From Eumeta japonica (Eukaryota > Arthropoda > Insecta > Lepidoptera > Psychidae), in NCBI GenBank assembly GCA_005406025.1, contig BGZK01000091.1:682001-746000 (forward strand): DNA of 64,000 nucleotides. The letters run 5' to 3'. Positions 51,554-62,600 of the stretch are shown here, one piece after another. Within the stretch, counting starts at the first letter, position 1. Every line of letters starts with the position of its first letter. Made by a program: the position numbers and the translations under genes. The notes beneath the pieces were generated by a model that did not search any database, had not been told where the DNA came from, and saw only the letters and a list, made by a program, of their open reading frames with translations.

Positions 51554-51658
51554 AGACATGTTACTCCAAAGTCCGGAACTGGGCCCACTTTTGTGGATAT
51601 CAAATATTATATGACGTTGCACAAAAGTGGGTCCAGTTCTGAACTTTGGAGTATGTCT
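51554..51658. repeat. hairpin element with about 40-nt arms
   Basis: The left arm 51554-51594 (ACTCCAAAGTCCGGAACTGG and on) is the reverse complement of 51621-51658 with a few mismatches and a 26-nt loop. It lies between the polycalin promoter and the single-domain lipocalin gene. It is probably a short MITE; nothing coding. Confidence 0.7.
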
Positions 51659-52418
51659 ACTGTAATCGTGTAATCCTTGGCTTCGCTATTCGTTTTATTT
51701 CTGAGCAACCAGCGAACGAAGTAACTTACCACTATTTTCTGTAGATTCTTCAGCTCACTTATATTGACGACTCTCATAGTCATACACTAACTAACGCTTT
51801 TTTGAGAGCTTAGTGTTACAACAAAGCAGTAAGTAATTTTTTGAATTTCTTCTTGGGCTAGCAATTTCGCACTGGACATCATGTTTTTTTTGTAAATCGA
51901 ATAACCAAAACCTAGCGTGCGTTGACACCTAATGTGTCTTTCGGCGTGTACGAGTGCAAGCGTGTGCACGCGCGCATATGCCTTGTGTGTTTACGTTATC
52001 AATTTGTACTAAAGTTTTATTGCGAATTGTATTCCAAAAAAAGATTGTATGTAATTAGTCTAAGAACTAGTATAATCAACTGATTACTTAAAAACAGTTT
52101 TGTAAACTTATTATTCATAATAAAAAAAAAAAATTGGTTGCCTGTAAAGTCGGTATACGGGCGAAAGTTTTACGTGACAACGACTTTGAGTGGTAAAATC
52201 ATTTTAATGTGAATATTCATTCGTATAGTAGGAAGAAGGATGAAATAATAGTAACAATTTAAAACATTTATTTATACAAAGAATTATATTTAAAACATTA
52301 ATTTATACAAAGAATCTCGCACTGAATTTCATATTGACAAAATTTTATTTTTACCTTTACACATACATACGTATTTATATACAAATATACATACAATAAC
52401 TTGCAATACATTTGCGTC

Positions 52419-52555
52419 TCTGTCTCTCTGCTCTTAGGCGGGCTAACTGTGCTCGAGTGGAAGGGACGCGTGCCTTTCACTTTTTATGTCTGTCTCTCTC
52501 GCTCTTAGGCGGACTAACCATGCCCGAGTGGAAGGGACGCGTGCCTCTCACTCGC
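52419..52555 (+). repeat. tandem duplicate of about 65 nt in a GC-richer island
   Basis: Two copies (52419 and 52490 onwards) share GCTCTTAGGCGG, CGAGTGGAAGGGACGCGTGC and flanking CTGTCTCTCT. The island continues to about 52620. It is intergenic, 3 kb upstream of polycalin. It could be repeat debris or a regulatory duplicate. Confidence 0.7.
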
Positions 52556-54209
52556 TCTCATTGTGAGCGCATAACGTGAGCGGAGCGTAACGCAGTTTCT
52601 TGAAGTGTCACCCGGCAAACCAATTTATAAGACGTTGTCACGTCAAAAAAAATTGTTTTGAACTTGTGGAACCCTAAAGATTGATTTCACCATAGTAAAA
52701 TTGTTTTCTTTTATATGTCATACACTTTTTATTCGTGATATTCGTTGTAATCTTAAGTAGATAAAAAGAACCACCTTCATTCAATAGTTTCCTTTAATAC
52801 ATTTGTAAAACTTCTAACTTACTTCAGCTTTTTTTCGGACCAATAATTATATCCATAAAATGTGTGAAATCCATAAAATGTGTAAAATCCATAAAAAATA
52901 TTTTGATAAATTATATATGTCATAAATACCGAAGAATTCCGTGTCCCGGATATATTATCATTTATGTTAACGTTTATGACTACTGCGATAAATAAATTAA
53001 CGTATTATCTAATGATAAACTTTGGTTTACTATTCATGCTCAATTCATCCATCAAAGATAACAAATTGTGCTGCAATATTTTTCGTCGACTTTTTCTCAT
53101 TTCTCCGCTTTGATGTAATTTTAGAAGCACATTTTATTATATATTTTTTTCGTATCAAGAAGATGCACTACGGATGCTAAAATGGGTATCAGTTGTGATA
53201 AGGTTTGATAAAGTTCAAAACGAACACTTCAGGGATAGTTAGAAGGTTGGTCCGATGGAAGACCAAACCACGAAAAACTGGTTTAAGATGGCACACCACC
53301 TATGCCAATCGACAACATGATCGATTATATCGATATTCCACGATATGTCGTGGAATATCCCAAAGAATTCATATTTCTGCGGCCTTAATAGTATCCAACA
53401 CCAGGGCAGTAGAAGAAAACACCAAGCTGTTTGGTGATCTAGTACGTACAACAACCCACTACTTGTATCCATTCCAATTTATAAATGGAACAATGCAGGA
53501 AGGATAGTACTGGTATATAATATTGAAATGTTTCGACCCCGGTTAATGAAAAGAGCACCATCAATGGCGACGAACAAGAGAACTGTTGATTCAAAAATGA
53601 GTTTCGTTTTTTTACTATTTTGCATAAAATTTTGTTAAGTGAAAACTTTTACTCAATACTATTTGCTTAGTAGTTAGCATTTTTAAATATTTTCAAGTTG
53701 TTTGTCATCTCTATTTTCTTTTTTCTTTCTTCATTTTAATTTTCGTCATCTAACTCTTCTTATCTGGTTTCAATCGAAGATTTTTGTTTGCTTTATTTCT
53801 AAATCATACGAATAAATGAGAAAAACTATATTTTTTTTCAATAATTATCATTTATTTTGCGTCAATCAATGCTGTTTTAGATAAAGTTTCAGATATTTTA
53901 GATCAGTTTAATAATTTGGAAGTAATTAAGAAAAGTTCAAGATATAACTTCGAATCACAGGCTTATCAAAAAAATGTAGAAATTTATTTTAAAGTGTCAT
54001 TTATTTCTTGAACAGGTATATGCGTCAAGATTACCTATTGCAAAAAGAGTGCTTTTTGTTGAGATTAATATGCGTAAATATTTTCTTCAGAATGTGTATT
54101 ATTAAATATATGAGAAAATGTTAAATATTGACTTCAGCAAATAATTTTATGTGAAACTGCGCTTCATAAAAAACTCCGGATTAAGACAATTCCACATAAT
54201 TAGTATAGA

Positions 54210-54215
54210 TTTATT
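54210..54215 (-). terminator. candidate polyadenylation signal of the single-domain lipocalin gene
   Basis: AATAAA on the minus strand, about 145 nt after the stop codon of the terminal exon. It is the first canonical hexamer I see downstream. AT-rich DNA yields such hexamers by chance, so support is modest. Confidence 0.4.
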
Positions 54216-54356
54216 TGGTCTCGCGCATAAGGAATTTTTTTTTAGTTTTATCTAAGAACACGAGTCCTAATTAATCAGGTATTAAATAGTTTGAAGATTT
54301 TTTTTAGTATTACAATACGTTTGTAATTTAATCAAAAACTTTTATCATATACATAT

Positions 54357-57300
54357 TTACAATAATATTTCTTTGGCCAATCCTGACGTCACAGTAATTA
54401 GAATCACAATTCCCATGGAGAAGGTGCTGGCTCCATTTAAACAGCTCTCTCTGCTGTTGTTGAAGGTTTTCAAACTGGTGCCACCCAAGTTGACGGATGC
54501 TAGTGTGGCGTTTACATGGCTCAAGTATGTCTCGTTCAAATCTCGCGTATGACTGAGCGTCCATATTTGGTCTGGAAGGTAAGGAATAATATAATTATTG
54601 TCATTATGCATATAACAAAACTAATTAAGTAATGTTCGTGACTCAAATTGATTACGAAACAAAAAAGTACTATAAACATTGACGTTAAATTTCAGTAATG
54701 CCTTATATAGCATGAACCTATTCTTCGACATCTTCAGGGGTATACAGAAGCTTGTCTTCTCCTATATCAATATCGCAGAAGAAACTATAGTGATGGAATA
54801 AACAATTATCATTACCTAAAATAAATGTTATTTCTCCATTTATCACCACTATATACGATCGGCGAGATATTTTGAATGCGTATTGTAATATTGTCGCCAT
54901 ATATTTGTTGAAACATGTCATTTTATTGACACTCTTCTTGAAAAGACTCTTGTTATCTATACGTATAAAAGTATCGAATCTGTTGTCCGTAAATTGAAGA
55001 TGTGTTTGAAAAATAGAGAGGGGCCGATAAGAGAAAGGTAACATAAAAGAAAATAATAGTTTTAAGTTTTTAGTCCATCTGTTTATTTAAATCCTTGAAA
55101 TTACTCAGTGTTTTTTAATACAGTTTTTACGGGATAGAGTTTAATCTAGAGTAAAAATATAGCCTTTATTTGATTGGAATCGGATGTCAAAAAAATATGC
55201 TCATTTAAAGATTTAACATGGAAAGTAACAAAGGCAAAGAAAAGTTGTTAACGTCGAAGACTTATAGGTATCAAAATATAAACGGACAACAACGTTCAAA
55301 AAAAATTAATAGGCAATGAGGGGCTGTCAACAGAAGCGAAAACTTAAAACTACGAAATATTTTTTTTTAGGAATTACTAAATAGAAATATCATAAATTAA
55401 ATGAAATTTATTTGTATGGTTTTCACGTCTATCGGCATTCCTAACAATAGTTATATACATTTTGACATAGTTTTTTTATAAATCAAAATACGTGTTCCGT
55501 TTAACCACCTTTTATTTTGTAAGTGTTTTGAGGGAAAACGAGGAGGTGAACGATCAGAGAGTAGATGGTTACAGCCGCTCACTATGGTTAACGTTGGTTA
55601 TCGTCATTCATAGCCCCAGAGGGGTCACCAATGTGTTACCGGCCTCTACGGAGGGAATAGGATATCTAATGCTAGAAGGATTGAACTGATAGTTGCTAGA
55701 CTGCTGACAGCAGCTTCTTTACGTCCGTATTCTGTGAGGGTATGTCGAGCCGGCCTATTTTTCTACTACAGCCAAGTTGGCCACATAATGGCTATAGTAA
55801 GATTATTGAACTACTTATTTAAGGATATGCAAGGAGCGGGGAGGGCCCCTAGGGGTAGTGGATCGGTGAGTGAGGGAGAGAGTTGGATTACAATAAATAC
55901 TTTATGTGATGAACCGAATTCGAAGCGGAGCGAAGGCGCACGCGAAAACCTAGTTGATCTATAAAATACGTTGCTTCTATATTACCCGCATACAATGATT
56001 GTATACATCTATTTAATTACACGTAAAGATATTGTGCAATCGAAATTAGTGAATGCTGCTTTACGAGTATTATATTTACTGCCTAATTTCTGCCTTATGT
56101 TATCTTCGTCCACCTGGTCATAGATTAAAGTACTTCGTATTTTACATCGATTTCTTTCCAGTTCCCCATCACGTTTTGCTCTTATTTTTAAGTTAAATCT
56201 TTGTTTGTATTCTGGCTTCGATACTAATTACGCTTTCGCCCTTGATTTATGTTCTTTTATTGCTTTTTTTTTAGATTTGGATTTACTTATTTGTGTTTCG
56301 TATTTTTAATCACCTCACTGCTGAGGTTTACTTATCTTCAGTAATCTTATTTTAGCTTCATGGGCTTACAAATTAATTCCTTTGAGTTGGATCAATAGAA
56401 ATTCGGGCTGTTAATGACTGTTGTCACCAGTGGGATGACAACATGTGGGACTCATTCCACCACAGTTCAATTCCCTTGCTATAAAGCGATGTCTCTTTTA
56501 ATCATCAAGCCATGAGCGTCGTTGTACAGAGCACTATTTTTTCTTAGACGTGTCGAATTTTGCGCATTGAAATTATACAGTTGAATATCTTTTTCTATAC
56601 AAGGTCATCGTAAACTATGTACACGGTCTATTAATGACTGAGTCATAATCTCTGATTTTGATACTTACAATCACTGCTGTTATCAGCGGGCACGTCGACG
56701 CAGGAGTACAGCAGCGCGTAATGGCGGTAGTCCGTGTCGATTACCGAAACGTTATAGTTTGTGTCTGCAATTAGAAAAAAAGATCATTGTAATAGTAGTA
56801 GCTGGGATGGACTGAATTATGTAAATCACAAGGAGGTGGCAACCCTAGCTCATAGTGATCCTTCCCTTTGCATTCACGCTCAACGCAGGCATAAAAAAAT
56901 ACATGAATTGTTTTATCACATATATGTAAGTCCAAAGTAATTACGATCTAAAATTAAAAAAAAAATTAGAACGCAATTACTCTTTTATTCATATATGTGA
57001 ATATTTCTTCGATCAATGACTTCTTTTCTCTCTAGGCATGCGCGTGTGAACGCAACGTGAACTGTTGGTAGTAGAGACCAGAATTGACAGTTTTGCCTTT
57101 GTAAAGACTTGTAATGAATCCCACCATAAACATAGCATCATCACCCTTTCAATCCCATCATACACATAGCATCGATTTACTGCGAGTTAATCCGGGTTTT
57201 ACTATAGCTTCGTTTTTGACCATGACTTTTTTTGTACGTTGTTGTTGTAGATAATCCATTTTTCATTACCACTGATCAAGCATTTCAAAATCGGTTCGGT

Positions 57301-60300
57301 TTCATAACGTTTCAATAGAGAACCGCAAATGAGTACACAATTAATTAGTTTTCTTTCAGTGAGCTTGTATATGACCCAAATATAGAGCTTTTTTGTATAT
57401 CCACCTTTATTCAAATGGGTCAAAATTGTTTTTTGATCAATCATCAGCTCTTCAGCTATGTAATAAGAACTAATATACCGATTTTTCTCTACTTTTTCTC
57501 ACTCAAAAACAATAGAAAAATGACGTGACACCGTTTTAATTTTTTTTATGTTATCTATTTAATGTTATCAAAACTAGCCAGTTACAAACAGCACAACCAA
57601 TGAAATTTTACGGCAACTTCTTAGTTATAAAATACGAAAAAACCTTTTCCCCGACTCTATATTAAGTCATTAATATCAGTATAGATTAGTTCCACAGTTC
57701 AACGTATGTGAAGGTATGTAAAAGGTATTAAATTTATATATCAACTAGCTGTCCCGGCAGACGTCTTCCTGCCCGGAAAATCTTTAAGCGATATGCCGAC
57801 AGCAGCGCCACCTACCGGGCCCAATTGTGTTTTGATATCATCCAGGGACCCATTGGAATATATGAAAATTATGACATTGCAGCGTTTCGTTTCAATTCGA
57901 TGTTTATTGAAGTGCTGTGCGATACACAATATGTCTTGTTTTTCCATCTGGTGCGTAAACGAATAAATCAGAAGGTTTTCCGACGCGTGAGCAGGCTACA
58001 TAGAGCTGCCCATGTGAGAAACATGGATTCTCTAAATTTAATCCACACATTTGCAACGATTGTCCCTGTGCTTTGTTGATAGTCATCGCGAAAGCGAGTC
58101 GCATCGTAAAATTGCAAACGTTTGAATTCGAATGGCATATCTGTCGGGATCATTGGAATACGTGTCAACAGTACGTCTTCATCTTTGAATTTTCTGGTCA
58201 AAATTGTTGCATCGATAACATTGCTCTTCATTTTCTTGACTGAGAGTCTGGTTCCGTTGCAAAGTCGTGGTGGATTTATGTTTCGAAGAAGAATTACGGG
58301 TACGCCAATTTCAATGTAAGAACGTGTGATGGCATGCCTGGCAAATCAAGCGAATTGAAGAATTCAGTTGGATAGTTGACAACTTCGTCTTGATTCACCA
58401 CAGTATCGATGGACTTATAGTTGCCGTTTCGCTGGGTATATCATTCTGAATAGTGAAGTTGATGTTACTGACATCGATGTTTTTAGACGCTAATATAGCA
58501 CGCGTACTAAGCCACTGACGATTTTTGTAGTTCTGTGTAATATGTGGGAAAACTTTTTGCACCAACTTGTCTATGCTTTCTGTGATCTTACAGAAGTTTG
58601 CTGGCAAGGTGATACATTGCGTAGATTCATCAATTTGGATTCGCCCGTTTCCAATATCCATTAATTATTTTGCAAAATTTCCAGTCGATGCATTCCGTTG
58701 CTGTTGTACACGCATTTCGGTACCTCAGAATAAAGTATGGTCTTTGCAAAAAGATCATCTCGGCACAATAAGTAAAATGCAGTTAGAGTTGTTGCCGGTG
58801 GAACCAATGCTCTTGCACGTACATTATCTGCTGTGAAGTACACGCGCTGTCCATTCTCTAGATGCCCCGCAAGTGTACGACTGTTAGATGTCGTTCATGA
58901 ATTGGAAATGATAAGATGCGCTATACTACTTCATTGCTGCTAATGTAGCGTCCAAGTTGATATTGGTTGATTTCATCTAGCGGCGCGGCCACATTTCCTA
59001 CTCTGAAGGCTACCATGTCGCTTCCTTTGCTGACGTATTTGCAAATGTATTTGATCGACCTCACTGAATTGCAATACTCAACATTAATGTGTGCTTTGAA
59101 GGTATTTGAGAGCAACGGTGAATATGGCACAACCTAAAGATTATCGACTTCAATATCAACGTTTCGTACTTTCAGAGCGATGTATTTGCCACCATCCTCA
59201 ACTGATCGTCGACGATACAGTGGGTATCCGTTATTTCCAGTGACGGTATCAGAAACCAAGTTTCTTAGGTATCGTTTTGTGCATTTCCCATCAGACATGC
59301 ATGGTGAATTGTTGTTGAATGCACCACATGGTCCATGAATAATATTTTTGGTAACGATGTCGAATAAGTCTGGATCAATGTTCTTATCTAGTATTTCTGC
59401 TGAGACGATTTGGTCAATTCAATATGGTGTTATTTTGTTTATTAACCAAACCAAAATATGTACATGTGGCAATCCTCTTTTCTGGCATTCAATGCAACAT
59501 CCAGCAGCGTGTTTCTCCAAAAACGTAATGCTTGCTACTAAAATCCGTCCAGGATTTCAATTTTTGTTTAAATACGCGTGCGGTAGTGTCATGGCGGTCC
59601 GTCGTATGAGCGATGAATTTCGGAGACTCACTGAAGGTCACCACTTTTGCGATGAAAATTATGTCGCGCGATTCGAATTCTTCGCCAACTATCACGATCG
59701 CCACTTCATCGATTGTTGATGCATTGAACTGTCTTTCGTATTGGCCAACGGGTCTTTTGTCTGCTTTAATTACAACTGCGTAGTCATCGGCTGGCATTCG
59801 TTGAATGGTGGTTTTAAACAACTGAACTAATTCATTGTGTTGATCGAAAAGTGCTTGAAACGCAGCCACGATTTCTCGTCTAGTTCCCGCATTGTAATGA
59901 CATCGTTTTTCAATTAGTTCATCACTTTTTGCCATGAAATGAATTTGAAGAAACTTGTGATCTGCGTCCGGCAATGGTAGAAGCGATCCGGCACGATGAT
60001 AAATTTACCCTTGGACTCTGAACATTGGCATGTAATTTTCGCGCACAATGTTCTTTACACCGAACGATGTCATTTGAAAACGTTAATTGTATTTGCGGAT
60101 GTTTTCCAAGAAATGCTTCGAGTCACGTGTAACACTTGATAGAAACGTTGATAGTAATTCGGGTGGTGGATGAAATTCTGGCAGTTTAATTTTTCCACTG
60201 GCGTAGCATATTCTTGGTGTTTCGTTCTAAAATTTGAGGGTGCTACAATGCATGCAAATTTTATCCATTTTTCTAATGACAATGACGACACTTGAATGAA

Positions 60301-62342
60301 GACTTTAATCATTATTACTGTCATAATGGAATGCATCAAGATTTAAATCAGCGTGCTGTGTTCGTATTGATTGAGCGGTGTTTATTCGAACATTTTGCAG
60401 CCTTCTTTCCCGTTGTTTAGTTGTCTCAGACGAACGGGTTTGAGTAGTACGTATTCAATCAGTTTCTAACCTCTCCTCTCGTTGTTCAGATGATTCAGAC
60501 GATCGACTCTCAGCGGCATACACTCGAAAATTTTCCAGCCTTAACGCTGGTTGCTCGTCTGATTGAGGCTCGTAGTGCTTTTTTCTTCCCTGCTTGATAT
60601 GTAGATCGACCCATTGCTTGTCGCTTTGGAGGCATAATTATACGGGAACGACGTGAAAAACGCGTTTGAATTTATTAGATATCAATCAGCAATCCGAATC
60701 TCACTATGTATCCAATTCAATTAAACCGGCTATTCACACACGGATGGAAATGTCAATATTGACGGTGATCACCAATTTGCTGAGGAAAATTTGAAGTGAA
60801 AAAAATCAGCGTTTTAGAATTGTTGAAATCGATTTGAATTCCACTCACGATGTTATCCGAAAAAAAACTGCACAGCAAATGCGTTCGGAATTTCAATCAG
60901 CAGTCAGATCCTTCACTATATATATAAGCAATTGTTGCTTAGCAACCGTTTTTATTTATTTATTGTCTCCATTTACATTGGAATGATTTGTCGAAAATTG
61001 ATCATACTAACTCAGAAACGTTCTTTGGCTCATGCACAACAACTTTGCTAAAGATCATCACATGATTAAATGCATAGTTTACGATTCTATAAAGGACATA
61101 CAGACAAACAGGCATTTTTATATATATAGATAGATAGTGCCAAAGAGACTATAGTCATAAGAAATACAATTCTTCAGTTCCTTGTTTATTTTTTTTGCTT
61201 TTGTATATTTAAACATATTCACACGGCTCACGCTTTGTTTATAGTGCTTTGTACAGTTTTGTACAACGTTTTAAAGAGCGCAAGGCGACAATAATACAAG
61301 AGCGCATATCATGTCATACTACGCCGACGTACGTGGGTACTACGTACGTCGGTGGATCCGTTGACAAATGGAGGAAATAAACTTGTTAGGAAAGATAATT
61401 GTAAGTTTAAAATACGACCATGATTCCTTCGTTATCGTCGATGTATAAAATGAATCGGTTGTTAAAAACCCTGCACAACCTTACGTTGATCAATACAATC
61501 AGCCTGTAGACATTGCGTTTGAAGAATCCAATGAAACGAAAGTAATCTTTTCGTGATATAAGGGACTATAAATTTATGATATCTGTACATTATACGCACT
61601 AAAAGAAATCATAACATTAGTCAATGATTTTTTCAATTTTTTCATATATAATTGTATTAGTTCTATATCCAGAAAAGTGTTACTCGAATATGAATAGGTA
61701 TTTAAATTGCGTTTCGAGCTTAATTTGAAGTATGATTTATATTTTATTGAAATATTAATCAACCCAGCAGAGGTTGGTCTGCCTTTTTTGGTAAGTGGCG
61801 TGTCTGTAAAATATATACGTTCTACTCCGCCCGCAATGAATATATCTATATGTATTTACATTGCAATATAATGGGATCAGAGGCGGAAGAAGAAAATGAT
61901 GTTAGCGTGTCAATTAATTACTCATCAGCTATCGATTATTTTACCTGAGGCGATAATGAAAGAGTTAGTCATGATGATTTTACAGAAAAAAAGGTATGCT
62001 GCCAACAGATAAGCAATGATCATAGTCGAGTGTTACAGGTAGTTCTACAAAATAAAAACTTTGCTAAACCAGTCAATGACGCGCTTAAAGCATTGGGATA
62101 ATTACTTGTTGAAATTAGTACTCATATCAGAACATACCCGGATAAGTCAGATTTAACGTCGAAGAACTATAGTTCAAAAGATTTCCACTGCCTTTATAGT
62201 AATATCTGTTCTTCTTGTCCATCCATCTGTTCGTCACGTTGTAGACACCACCGTCCGTCGACTCCATAAAAGTCATAGTTGCGCAAACTCCAGAAGGCTT
62301 TGCATCGCTGGTTGCGGAGATAATATACCATTGTTTTTCGAA
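54357..62342 (-). CDS. single-domain lipocalin with C-terminal GPI-type tail, last three exons (5' end outside window)
   Basis: Exons: A 62138-62342 (205 nt, phase 0 to 1), B 56669-56764 (96 nt, 1 to 1), C 54357-54571 (215 nt with stop TAA at 54359-54357). The exon plan and phases equal one polycalin module. Exon A starts [13 protein letters not shown] with SGVC. Exon B has [15 protein letters not shown]. Exon C has [13 protein letters not shown]. The tail SCLNGASTF followed by [13 protein letters not shown] looks like an omega site plus hydrophobic GPI signal. Exon C lacks the usual CF and GxC part. Several N-glycosylation sequons occur (NVT, NLT, NSS, NET, NAT). It is probably a secreted, GPI-anchored lipocalin on the cell surface; the ligand is unknown. 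The signal-peptide exon was not found and probably lies beyond 64000. The A-B intron hosts a Helitron. Confidence 0.8.
55560..55960 (+). mobile_element. dispersed SINE-like repeat, family 1, copy 5
   Basis: Contains ATTCATAGCCCCAGAGG, CACCAATGTGTTACCGGCCT, GGAATAGGATATC, AGCAGCTTCTTTACGTCC and TCTGTGAGGGTATGTCGAGC. The last part matches the 3' end of copy 3. It lies in the B-C intron of the single-domain lipocalin gene. A 65-residue frame here is repeat sequence, not a gene. Confidence 0.6.
57100..57444 (-). pseudogene. mariner-family transposase fragment
   Basis: The translated fragment contains [38 protein letters not shown] and [20 protein letters not shown]. This matches the linker and first catalytic Asp region of mariner transposases (GDEKWI, where GNEKWI here has lost the Asp). 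After a stop, weak similarity continues (NPD, CLWWD) to about 57100. Both ends of the gene are absent, so it is a dead fragment. It lies in the lipocalin A-B intron next to the Helitron 3' end. Confidence 0.75.
57904..58661 (-). pseudogene. Helitron helicase C-terminal remnant
   Basis: The segment at 58661-58395 ([17 protein letters not shown]) and the segment at 58104-57904 ([32 protein letters not shown]) are the conserved C-terminal half of the PIF1-like Helitron helicase. They are separated by frameshifts. The central helicase domain with Walker A and B is missing: the Rep-side sequence joins directly to this part near 58660, which indicates an internal deletion. Confidence 0.85.
58921..59974 (-). 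pseudogene. Helitron Rep (HUH endonuclease) remnant
   Basis: The reading frame at 59974-59489 starts [14 protein letters not shown], a conserved Helitron N-terminal segment containing [13 protein letters not shown] and [14 protein letters not shown]. It continues after frame disruption into [12 protein letters not shown], where HVH (59466-59458) is the HUH metal-binding motif. A TGA stop follows in frame at 59421-59419. Further on, [14 protein letters not shown] carries the catalytic Tyr region. The chain then degenerates. The protein would nick and join single strands in rolling-circle transposition, but this copy cannot encode it. Confidence 0.85.
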
Positions 62343-62371
62343 CTGAAATTAATGTAATGTACTAAATAAGA

Positions 62372-62600
62372 GCAGTGACGGTCGAGTGGTAATTGTGTTA
62401 GATTCAGATCATGAAGTACAGAGTTTGAATCCCGATCAAGAGCGAATACATGAATGAGTTTTAAACTTAGGTTAGATTAAATCACTCGGTCTGCTCTTCT
62501 GAGAGCATACGGGCCAACTTGTCGTTTGATGCCGCCGGATGTTGTCACTGCATCGGTGACAATAGTTGTTAGCAGCCTCAGAATTCTACTGTGGGAACAT
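62372..62600 (+). mobile_element. tRNA-derived SINE
   Basis: A box A-like GGTCGAGTGGTAA and, about 45 nt on, a box B-like AGTTTGAATCCC form an internal RNA polymerase III promoter. The flanks do not pair into an acceptor stem, so this is a tRNA-derived SINE head, not a tRNA gene. The body continues with TCTGCTCTTCTGAGAGCATA. It begins just upstream (on the minus strand) of lipocalin exon A. Confidence 0.6.

Larger units (their letters stand above)
49316..54209. other. intergenic space between polycalin and the single-domain lipocalin gene
   Basis: 4.9 kb with two hairpin elements and the GC-richer duplicate at 52419-52620. Frames around 53205-53507 open on both strands surround a palindromic ATATTCCACGATATGTCGTG core and match nothing I recognise. 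No gene seen. Confidence 0.6.
57745..61130 (-). mobile_element. degenerate Helitron (rolling-circle transposon), about 3.4 kb
   Basis: On the minus strand the element begins TCTATATATATAAAAATG at 61130, preceded by A, and ends CTAG at 57748-57745, followed by T. This is the A|T insertion habit and TC...CTAG termini of Helitrons. About nine bases before CTAG lies a CCGGGCAG...CTGCCGG hairpin with one bulge. Inside are decayed Rep and PIF1-type helicase segments in the expected order. Premature stops, frameshifts and loss of the helicase Walker A region make it non-autonomous. It lies in the A-B intron of the single-domain lipocalin gene, in the same orientation. Confidence 0.88.

Noticed and set aside
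53205..53507. Overlapping ORFs on both strands as a possible gene
   Set aside because: The core is palindromic and the translations match nothing known. Both strands open over the same span is typical of repeat DNA.
55492..55964. Plus-strand ORFs of 65 and 76 codons
   Set aside because: They fall within copy 5 of the dispersed SINE-like repeat.
62372..62445. tRNA gene suggested by box A and box B motifs
   Set aside because: No acceptor-stem pairing and no clear anticodon arm; better explained as a tRNA-derived SINE.
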